Assembly: GCF_963576615.1 (NCBI RefSeq)
Contig: NC_088708.1
Span: forward strand, 26,729,191 to 26,793,190
DNA: 64,000 bases
Reading direction: 5' to 3'
From: Watersipora subatra
Taxonomy: Eukaryota; Bryozoa; Gymnolaemata; Cheilostomatida; Watersiporidae
The notes under the pieces were generated by a model that was given only the letters and a program-made list of their open reading frames with translations, had not been told where the DNA came from and searched no databases. Made by a program: the position numbers and the translations under genes. Below are positions 54,461 to 64,000 of this stretch, one piece after another. Numbering within the stretch: the stretch's first letter is position 1; each line of letters starts with the position of its first letter.

Positions 54461-55730
54461 CTTCATTCTCGTGTAGCCCGTGAAACTTCTTTTTGTAACT
54501 ACATACTACCAATTCTTAGAAGAAAAAACTGTAAAAAAATACAATATATATGTATAATGTCTATAGTTTAAATAAAATCATTTTAATTTAATTATTAAGT
54601 AAAATAACAATGCTGCAACAAGTTTAGCATAAATGGTACTGCTTGTAATACGGATGATAGTTTTAATGAACACGCATGTGTGCGTGCGTGCGGGACGAAA
54701 GCCCCATATTCAGTACAGTATTTGTCTCGCGCGTATCCACAAAGCGATGCGTCACCTTGTATTAATGTTATTATTTTGATTGATAATATGTTATACGTCT
54801 ACATATTACTGTTATACATTGTTTAAATTTAATTGTGACTCATAGTGTTAGTTACAATATGTTAAAGTTGAGTTTTGAAAAAGGAACTAAAGACAGTCGT
54901 AAAACAATAATGATGTCCAAGTGAGTTACGATTTAAGTATTAAATTATCCTTGACGCCCGATATTGAAAGTTATAAAGAAAATAGCTTTAAGTGATTATT
55001 AAACTTATTAAAAAATTGCATATGCATCAATTCGAGCAAGTGGATGTAAGGGGAAATACATTTGCTCTGATAGCGGTGTTAGAAGGAAATTACTGTCATT
55101 GAAAAGCGCCGATTTTGTGAGAAGTTAGCGGTGAGACTATTATAAGAGATGCAGGGAATAAAATTAATCCAAGTCATATTGGCAAGAATTAAAGTGTTAC
55201 TATTAAGCAAACCTGTACTGAGTAGGTAAGAATGATAATATTGATTAGAAGCACATTAATATTTTTTGTTTAATAAATATACAAGTAGTTGAAAATTGGA
55301 ACCATAAAGACATTGCTGTTTACTAACATTGTCTGAAAAGCAGTTGTTGATGCGGCAAGTAAGTAACAGCTATTTTGGATAAATTGTGGTTAGTGCTGGT
55401 CTTACGGCAAATGAAAACTCACCAGGCCTCTGAGTCAGGCTGATCAGCCAAGCAACATTTTAAGGATGGTAGGTTTTAGCCCTAACTCAATGGCATTTTA
55501 ATATATCAACATCTCTCATATTTTTGTGGTTAGTGAATAACTCACTGTCATAGAAGCGAGCTATTATGATTTTGGAGACCAGGAGTAGTATGTTGAGGAG
55601 TGTAGCTACTTAGAGCATTAATAAATTTGACAAAAAGGTAACATTGAGCACCATTGCCAATGACAAGATGCATATTCTTCATCTATAGTACGTCTCTTCA
55701 CATTCTTCCTCTCGTATACATCTGTTATAT

Positions 55731-56111
55731 CTATATATATTTCTCAAAGTCCGTCTGTTGGAAATCCAGCTATAGCTATTTCACTGAGAACAGCTGAGCT
55801 GGACAACAATACAGACTCACAGTCATGGCTTACTGTCATTGGAAGCCTAACCTTATTAACTAGCTTAGTGGAGTTTTCCATTGGCAATATGCCAGGCTAC
55901 TAGCTTAAAAGGTACAGTTGTTTGACAAAGTTTTAAAACCTTTACAGTTGTTTTTATTTTTCTCTTAATTTATTTCAATTATACGACACACCTCTCTCAT
56001 GATATGTACTTTGAAAGTTATAATGGCAAATGTTGTTATATGTTAAATACAAATCAATTTTCTGTCCAAAGACTCTTCTATTACACGGGCAACGCCGGGT
56101 GACACAGCTAG
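55731..56111 (+). mobile_element. Non-autonomous Helitron-like element (381 bp)
   Basis: It begins TC then TATATATATTTCTCAAAG and ends CACGGGCAACGCCGGGTGAC then ACAGCTAG, followed by T. The GC-rich segment 10-25 bases before the CTAG end forms the expected short hairpin. The last ~180 bp match 36960-37139. No TIRs or target duplication are seen, as expected for Helitrons. Confidence 0.8.
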
Positions 56112-56167
56112 TATATTGTTATATTATTCGCCATAGTCATTTATTGTGTGTAATAGAACAGTAGAAC

Positions 56168-57298
56168 TATACTGCCCTGAGCAAGCAAAATGCCCTATCT
56201 TGATCTTTGTAAATTGTTCAGCACAAGCACAAACACGTTTTAGTTGAGCCTGGCCTTAGTATTAGCAGTATTTCAATTATTTTTTCTGACTTGTTATGAG
56301 ATATCCAAAAAACTACCAGAAAGTTTTTTTGTGAAAATTCAAAATCAAAAGAGTTATTTCACTCATGGCGTTTTGATTGCCTAAATTTACACTTTTTATG
56401 CTGTCACTAAGCAATCAAAACACCCTATCACAGCAGATAGGGCGTTTTTATTGCTTAATTGGACAGGTTTCTTATTGTTAGTTTGCCACAGTCAATTTGC
56501 TAAGACTGGATTATCAAGGGATTACAAGTTTCAATGCTGATATTAATCCAGTCAGCAAAAGGATAAATGTTGCAATTTTTATTACTAATCCAGTCAACAC
56601 AGGGATTAAAGTCTTGTAATAGCCATCTTTCAGCACAAAAAATTAAGAGATGATCAAAGATCTAAGTCTCATTCAAACCTGATGTTATAAAATGAAACAG
56701 TAAGTAAAATAGTGGTTTTAATATGATCAAACGCTTTTATTGAAAATAATTTAAAACAAACTATTGTGTGCAATGTCAGTATTTTAAGAAAAGAAAACAT
56801 TTCCATGGAAATGTGATTATAACAAACTTTTCATCAAATCTCAGAGTCAGATTTTAGGATCAAGACTTGTGTCATGTCGAGATCGTCGGGTCAGAATAAA
56901 TATATTATGATAAAAAAGATAGCAATAGCATTGAGCACATAGAAGTGCACTAGCTTGTAAAAGCTGCCTTATAAGCAACCAAATGTATCTGCTTTAAATT
57001 TGCTTCCCATTGTTTGTATACTATGCCATTACATAATGCTACTCATCATGCCCAACATTGTGTATGTTCAGGCCAGTCAAAACGCCCTATCTGCAGATAG
57101 GGCGTTTTGATTGCCACTTTATGTGTGGTAAATGTGGATAGGGTGTTTTGCACATAGTGCAAAGAGCTATTTGTGGTGGTCTCAAAAGTATGAAATTTTA
57201 GGACATGTTAGGTCTCAACCTAACTTAAATATAAGCACAAAAAAGTGAATTTTGAAAAAATAGTCAGTTAGGGCATTTTGCTTGCTTAGGGCAGTATA
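56168..57298. mobile_element. TA-flanked TIR element with iterated internal motif (~1.13 kb)
   Basis: The left end is TATACTGCCCTGAGCAAGCA then AAATGCCCTATC. The reverse complement of the right end is TATACTGCCCTAAGCAAGCA then AAATGCCCTAAC. Inside, the word GCAATCAAAACGCCCTATC recurs, complete or partial, near 56365, 56410, 56440, 57077, 57095 and 57135. The copy pair at 57078-57109 is a perfect palindrome (CAAAACGCCCTATCTG and its complement). No coding capacity. Confidence 0.85.
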
Positions 57299-58532
57299 CT
57301 CGCTCGTTTTAACCTGACTGTTGTGAGGATTGATGGCAATTTGTCTAACAAAGTTAGCTTTTTCAAAACTCCAATGCTCTAGTTTATGATACATATACTG
57401 TATATGCCTAATTTGCAATGTTCATTATTGTGATTTCACAAGATCATGAACATTGTATAATTTTTCTTGAAGCAGCAAGCTTGCAGCATTTTACCAGAGT
57501 ACATGGTTAGTAATGTACTTTACATTGCGCCAAAGTGATGGTTAGCTGTAACTCAAAAGCACTATTTCGTGTGTATTTATATTTTTAATCATTAAAATCA
57601 ATACCTTAAAATTGTGTAGGATATAATATTAATTGATAATTTCATTAATCATATTTTTCTCGATACTGGTCATAACATCTAATATAATGTTGCCAAAATT
57701 TGCTGGCAGCAAGCACCTTTTGGTATCTAATTTATATACAATCAAAAATACTCAGTAGTTGGAGAAAAAAGGTTTTTAGTGACTTATGTTGGAGACGATT
57801 TTGTACATGGCATAAAAAGGATATATCATAGGTCAGAGGAGGGTAGTGCTTACCATTCATTATGCACCCGGATCAAATTCTCCATGTTTGAACTATATGT
57901 TAAGCATGAACTCTACCTATTTTGTTGTTTTATGATTAAATGTTGAAATAATGTTGGTGGGCATTTTTGAAGCATCAATATCTGCTCTGGGTGAGTTCGG
58001 TGTTTGTCTGCTCAACACTCATATATGTTCATTCCAACTTTATTGGGACCTAAACTTCTTAACTTGGTTAAAATGGGTGGTACACGCATTGTATCAAGCT
58101 AATTCTTTTATCGAAGAGCAGTGAATGTTTTCACCTGAGGTTATTTCATTTCAGGATGAAATGTATTGGTCAGAAATGCAACAATTTTTTTAATTGTTGG
58201 TCTTACGATACTGCCATCGGTTTTTTGCTCATTTTATGAGGGCAGAAAATAATAACCTCTAGATATTTTTAAATTGCAGTAGATTTCACAGGGTGTTATC
58301 GATTACCTATATTGCTAGTGTTACTTAATGCCATAGTAAATATTCCTCTCACAACTCATTTTTCCTCATTTTCTCTCGCAACTCATTTTTCCTCATTTTC
58401 GCAACACATTACAGTGACAATCCAAATATTTGTATCCTCGCACATCACATGTTACATATTGTTTGTTTTGTATTACTTTATATAAGTTATGATAGCCATA
58501 TGTATTCAATGTAATTTCATTATTTAAAAGTC

Positions 58533-61481
58533 ATGTCACTGGAAAAAGTTGGAGCTATTCTGAAAGACCCATCAGCGCCAATGAAAGCACGGTACAGAGC
58601 TCTGTTCACACTGAGAAACCTCGGTGGTAAGAGCTCTATAGATGCAATTGCCTCAGGTTTTACTGATGAGAGTAGTTTGCTCAAGCATGAAATGGCATAC
58701 TGTCTGGGACAGATGCAGGATGAATATGCTCTTGAGGTGCTTAGAACCATTGTTAGAGACGAAGGGCAGGATCCTATAGTTCGACATGAGGCAGGTGAGA
58801 CACAGAGGTAGGCAATGACGTCTTAGTTTAGTTTCATTCAACTCAGTTTTCAGGAAGATATCTGTTGTAGATGAACAGCATTACCGGATAATAGGTTTGG
58901 GTCTTCTCCAGTTTGAAAATTGTCTTAAAAATAATGTTCATTGCGTCGAGAGTCCATGTTTTATCAATTAGTGTTTTACCTTGAATCTCACGCAAAATGC
59001 TAAGGCTGGTGTGTGTAAACTTGGTTAATATTCAGGGCTAAGTGTTTTAGGACTAGACTTATCAACAAGTTTTGTATACTGGTTGTATTTTATGCACCTT
59101 GAGCAAGGCTTAATTGGAGCATTCTCTAACCGCACCTTTGTATGCTTGTCTTCTGTCAGTTTACCAGGTGTGTTGCTCAAGATATCACAGCCAAAATTTG
59201 GATTGCTATATTTATTAGCCATGGCTGTGATACCCTAATTCCTTCAGCGAACAATAACAGTGCATTTGTTCATATATGGAAAATGCCCTAAAAGCTTATT
59301 TCTGAGGATATTCGGTGACAACTACATTATTAAATATCATTATTCTCGTTATAGCTAAATTAATGTGTTTTTGCTGTTATTGTTGCCATTATATGGATAT
59401 ATATAAAGTCCACAATTAACGTGATAAAGTAATAACATTTTTGTAGAATTGTGCTACCATAAATATTCATTAAAATACAAAACTTTCACTTAAATCAGAA
59501 AAAGTAACTTCTTCAGCACACCAGAACTATCGAAGAAACATAATAGGTAGTTGAATAATCTAATAGTGTAAACTAGTGTAATAATATAAAAATGCCCTTT
59601 TATTTTTATATTATAAAATATAGGTATAAATTGATGTGAATTGAAGTGAAACATTTAATATTCTACTTTGTTTACAGTCTAGGTACAGCGGGGTTCATGG
59701 GAAGATAAGCCTCTTGGTGTTTGCATTAATGGAGAAATATCTATTAGCTTATGCTACTGTTAGGGAGACCGATACCATTGACAGCAGCACCGATACCATT
59801 GACAGCAGCACCGATACCATTGACAGCAGCACCGATACCATTGACAGTGACACCGATACCATTGACAGCAGCACCGATACCATTGACAGTGACACCGATA
59901 CCATTGACAGCAGCACCGATACCATTGACAGTGACACCGATACCATTGACAGTGACACCGATACCATTGACAGCAGCACCGCAACGTCGCTTATCGCTAT
60001 AATAAATTTCAAGTTTATCTTGTTAGAGTTTCAAAGTAATAAGTGAAAGACCCTGCTGCTGTTTTGTTGTCACAGGTGTTCATTACACACTATTCACCAA
60101 TGATTATTGCTCATACCATTAATAGCTAGTGCTTACTAGATAGACTGTCATTCAGTGGTGTTTGTTACGTCGCATATCATTCGAAGCTGCAAATATCACC
60201 ATGCTATTTGATGGATCACAAATAAGCAAACATGAATTGGAGCCGATTAGTTGCTGCGGTATCTATAATAGTGGCTTGTAATAGATCGGCAAACTTTCAC
60301 AATGTTATCAGCTAATTTGAAACACTGGTTAGCTCCCTCCCCATAATTTACATATAGCAGCTAGAGGTTCTTAGCCTATTTCACAAGTAAACTTCCACCA
60401 GCAAAAAATAGATTACTTCTTTTCTAATTTCTGTTATGTAAGATCGCTTAAATATTACTGATTGTTGCAGCTGAAGCTCTTGGTGCTATTGGAAAGGTGG
60501 AGGATCTGCCATTACTGAACAGCTACTCCAGCTGTGATACAGTGGAGGTAAGTAGTGAACCTATCATGGCGCTGCTGCAACATGGAATGCCATTTTTGGT
60601 TGTATACTTGCCTTCCTATGTTGGCGGAGTAGCGTTATATAGTTCAATGTGTACCATCTTTGCGTTGGTAAAGATATAAGATCTGTGACACATTCTATTT
60701 TCACTGTTTAGTTGGCTGAGACTTGCCAGATATCCGCAGACAGAATAAGATGGCTTGACAGTAACAGTGAAACCGATATTAGCTCTAGCAACCCATTTCA
60801 TTCGGTTGACCCAGCTCCTCCACTCCCCGGCGATCTCACGGTAGCTGCCCTAACTGCACAACTCTTGGATGAGAACCTTAGTCTTTTCCTTAGATACAGA
60901 GCTTTGTTTACTCTGCGCAATATGCGTACGGAGGAGGCTGTGCTGGCTATCACTTTGGGTATGTGTGTCTTATTATTTGATTGCTGGTGGTTTTTTAACC
61001 TGTTCGCTTTTCCACCTACCTTCAATCTACTCTCCTTGTCATCTTTTATATCTCCACATCTGTGTATAGCTCTATTCTTTATGTAAGAATAGAAACTCAG
61101 GTTAGGATATAAACTCTTCACCATTGTCTTCTACTTCTACGCTCATCATTTTTATTGTTCTGCATTTCAGGATTTAGAGCGAAAAGCGCGCTTTTTCGAC
61201 ATGAGATAGCATATGTGTTGGGGCAACTCTCTCACGAGGCAGCGGAGACAGCTCTGACAACCAAGTTGGTTGACCTTGATGAGCACAGCATGGTACGGCA
61301 TGAGTGCGCAGAGGCCCTTGGATCACTAGCCACCAGTTCCTGCACAGGCACTTTAGAGAAGTTCCTCACAGATAAGGAGAGAATAGTAAGGGAGAGTTGC
61401 GAGGTGGCCCTTGATATGGTTGAATATGAAATGAGCAATGACTTTCAGTATGCTAACACCCTCTCAAAGCTTACAAGCTGA
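58533..61481 (+). CDS. DOHH: Deoxyhypusine hydroxylase (complete, 298 aa)
   Basis: DOHH is the cytosolic di-iron monooxygenase that hydroxylates deoxyhypusine on eIF5A, completing hypusine. Four exons: 58533-58794, 60471-60547, 60712-60958, 61171-61481 (phases 1, 0, 1). The start [10 protein letters not shown] matches the family N-terminus. The protein is two halves of HEAT-like repeats. All four iron-ligand pairs are present: H52-E53 ([12 protein letters not shown]), H85-E86 (VRHEA), H206-E207 ([13 protein letters not shown]), H239-E240 ([10 protein letters not shown]). [10 protein letters not shown] occurs in each half, showing the internal duplication. A variable Ser-rich linker (~120-155) separates the halves. 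Length is close to the human enzyme's, so it should be functional. The first intron holds a 21-bp minisatellite. Confidence 0.97.
58795..60470. other. DOHH intron 1
   Basis: No exon. It contains the 21-bp minisatellite at 59766-59980; the remainder is AT-rich unique sequence. Confidence 0.85.
59766..59980. repeat. 21-bp minisatellite x 10
   Basis: Ten copies of ACCGATACCATTGACAGCAG plus C, in two variants (GCAGC or GTGAC at the end), arranged A A A B A B A B B A. The period is a multiple of three without stops, so open frames appear in several frames on both strands. All are artefacts of the repeat. Confidence 0.97.
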
Positions 61482-64000
61482 TGGAAAGCTTTACAGTCGT
61501 GTTTAATGAGATCTTAAGATCAGATATGGTTTCTCCTATATTGTCATGATTTGATAGTAGCATACTGTCATCCTAAAAGATTTATTTTGTCACAAACTTT
61601 GATTGTAAATTATTCTTATCTTCTGACCTGTATTTTTTGAGAATTTTATATCTCTCATGATTTGTTACAGTACGTCTCCTAGACAGATATTACAATACAT
61701 GTATAGGCATCCCCAAGCATTCTTAGTATGTGTATTTGATAAGCATATAGACTGCTTCAAAACTAGTGTTGTCACAATTCGCTTGATTAGGAGACTACAT
61801 ACATTGTAGTGACTCCAGATGTAGAGCTCCTTCTAGTTACCTTCAATATGAAGTTAGTACAATTCACAAAGAACATTTCGCTAATATCTTTAGTAACAGA
61901 CAGCACCCCATAACATTGCGGATGATTCACCTCTGAAGACATTGTCAATTGTAATTTAATATCAAAATTCTCTATTCTGCTACGTAAATATAGCCCAAGG
62001 TTGATACTCTGAAAGAAACACCCACCTGGCTAGGCCCAGACTTGGGTATTGTACCATCAATCACCTGGTTGGTCAATTTGAAATATACCCTCTAATCACT
62101 GGGAGTTCATTAGGGGGTGCCCAAGTTCCACGCCCCGCCAAACATCCAATATGATTCAGAGGGGATTCGGAAGCTATAAAAATAATTTCCACTAGGCCTA
62201 TAGCATATGTGGCCATATGTATCTGCTATGTATCTAGGGGAACACTTAATCAGGCCAATCAATGGAAGAAATTGTTCAGCAAAACTTAGTAAATTTTATT
62301 TGGGGTTCATTATAGATGTGAAAACCTCCACCTAAAGTAGCATATTCACTGACAGTGCCCCATGGTCTGAAAACCCACCCTAAAACATCCGAGTCTAATG
62401 GGCCTTTTGGGAGGGAGTATCAATCCTGGGAGATATAGGTGCATACGTTATATAGGAATAATAGTATTAATCGATAAATAAATTTCTCTAGTTAGAGTTT
62501 CCGCAAAAATATCAATTTCGGCCCGTTACTTTGACTTTAAAAGGAGTAGGTCCCGGTTTTGTGACATGGGTGACCACCAAAAATGTTTTGAGTTGTCACA
62601 TCTTTATTGAATAGACAACTACTAATAGTTTGTTAGTTGACAGTGAGAAGGAAGTTATTCCATAGCTCGGGTTTTTAAAACTTCGTCCCTTTCCAAGTTT
62701 ATTTATCTTTTCAAAAACAACCTTTCGGCGCGCGAGCTATCGCTGTTGCGGTAAACAAGTTGCACTGCTGTCTGGATTGGTGAATATGCTTCAAACTTTT
62801 GTAGAACAAGAGGCTTTACTTTGGAGCTATTTTGAATTGTTGCGTAGCTTAAAGCGGGACAGTAACAAATGCAATTATGTGCTTAAGCTCATAAGTCTTT
62901 TGAACTTGAAAGCTCTGAACTAATCCTTCATATTTTACTTGCAATCCGTAAATAGTATAAAAGTTGCAAGGTAGAACGTTGTGTTTTAAATCGTTGGGGT
63001 GAAATAGAATATTACAACAGTGAGGTATACATTATTTCTATCAGTTTTATACTGTTGAACTATCGTTACTTATTAAGAAATTCTTAACTAAATTGTTAAT
63101 GTTTATTAAGAAAGTCGGCTTGAGGGGTTGCGTTTGTACATTTACAGTCAGTTGTTAGTTTTTTTCTTATGTTTTGGTGAAAGAAAGTAATTATTGCAGT
63201 CGTATTCACAGCTATAACTATATTGACGTGTTAGTTGAGCTTATCTTGTTTATGCTTTGAATTTTATAGCATTAGAGCTTTAATTTGTGTCAGAGGTAAC
63301 GAAAACTAATAGGGCCTACTGTATGTAACTGATAGAGAATAATAAGTGAAGATTCTGCAGGTCGGCCTCGTTTGTTAGTCGTGGTTGCCTTTTTTGTTTT
63401 TTCACAATTTCAATTCATGTTGTCGGTATCAGGTTGACAGGCTATTATGCCAACAATGGACTTTGGTTTTATCTGTATTTTACATGTCTCCAGCTTTTGG
63501 CATGCAAAAAGTTTACAAATGTAGGCAAATTCTAAAGGTATATTGTCTGGTTAAAGTTATGACAATGTGCATTTGCTCATCTGCAAGGTGTTGCCTATTG
63601 TGAGGTTTTTAACAATGTTTGTAATGTTTGCATCAAATTCAGGTTAGTGAACTCTTTAAACCTCACACAGCATCTATAGCCTAATACGCATTTTAAAAGG
63701 AGTTTTAATTGGATAGAGGCAGCCTTGGCAACTTATTCACCGGGATAAGTATCTAAGTCATGTAATAAAGATCTTCAATTGCAGCTCGCCACCAATAAAA
63801 AGCATTAACATGTTTAATAAAATAGTCAGTAATTAGGTAACTTGTGTTTTCTAATTTGGACATGTCTTTCTCCACAATAGCCTCACCTTCAGGCTATTTT
63901 AGGCACCATGTGGGGGGTTATATGAATCATCTACAGCGTACATTAGTATTTTTAATACATGGTATGAATTCATCTCAAAGGAAAGTTGATGTTATAGCAT
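61482..64000. other. Downstream of DOHH, no recognised gene
   Basis: The DOHH 3'UTR should start here, but no AATAAA was found within 500 bases. The stretch 61995-62450 is clearly richer in G+C than its surroundings, and TTTCGGCGCGCGAGCTATCG near 62724 resembles a promoter or first exon of another gene. No coding frame supports a gene call. Confidence 0.6.

Larger units (their letters stand above)
54461..58532. other. RPS7-DOHH divergent intergenic region
   Basis: No gene. CG dinucleotides are enriched at 54680-54760 upstream of RPS7. A Helitron-like unit (55731-56111) and a TIR element (56168-57298) follow. A 30-bp duplication (CTCATTTTTCCTCATTTTC twice) lies at about 58350-58402. The DOHH promoter and any non-coding first exon were not resolved. 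Confidence 0.7.

Noticed and set aside
59714-60046. Frames of (DTIDSST)n and equivalents in DOHH intron 1
   Set aside because: Artefacts of the 21-bp array. They are spliced out of DOHH and have no independent gene signals.
1-64000. CRISPR arrays, bacterial operons or phage genes
   Set aside because: The tandem repeats lack regular unique spacers, and all genes are spliced animal genes.

Overview
This window is AT-rich, intron-rich metazoan nuclear DNA. Every confident gene is split by GT-AG introns with conserved coding phases. The genes are animal housekeeping genes, and the introns carry tRNA-derived SINE-like, Helitron-like and short terminal-inverted-repeat (TIR) elements plus many minisatellites. 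A mucin-like membrane protein with ShKT domains, and the look of the housekeeping proteins, fit an aquatic invertebrate, most likely a lophotrochozoan. The phylum cannot be fixed from the sequence alone.

Layout. (1) 1805-41314, + strand: the last 20 coding exons (about 904 residues) of HEATR1/UTP10, the nucleolar SSU-processome scaffold; the N-terminal part lies left of the window. One HEATR1 intron (11613-31374) is about 19.8 kb long and holds a complete gene on the opposite strand (16295-27673, 4 exons, about 1149 aa). That protein has a signal peptide, two ShKT domains, a long Thr/Ser/Glu-rich mucin-like region with eight 43-residue repeats, two more ShKT domains, a transmembrane helix and a short tail. 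(2) 41955-48312, + strand: complete PEX13 (5 exons, 369 aa), the peroxisomal import docking protein. (3) 48835-54460, - strand: RPS7 (eS7), tail-to-tail with PEX13, with a recognisable 5'TOP first exon and an apparent frameshift in an A-homopolymer of exon 3. (4) Inside the last RPS7 intron, on the same strand, is a candidate three-exon gene for a 65-residue secreted peptide (49412-49862). It appears not to have been described. (5) 58533-61481, + strand: complete DOHH (4 exons, 298 aa), with all four His-Glu metal-binding pairs. (6) 61482-64000 has no recognised gene.

HEATR1 (18S pre-rRNA processing), RPS7 (a small-subunit protein) and DOHH (eIF5A hypusination) all serve ribosome production or translation, but nothing in the DNA shows co-regulation. 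The rest is intron and intergenic DNA shaped by non-autonomous transposons. These include a TTAA-flanked pair in opposite orientation (40003-40887 and 46184-47070), TA-flanked TIR elements (13133-14472, 43465-44234, 47202-47806, 52223-52932, 56168-57298), Helitron-like units (35450-37139, 55731-56111) and a long foldback near 36300-36960. Exon boundaries come from reading frames, splice consensus and phase matching, with no transcript data.
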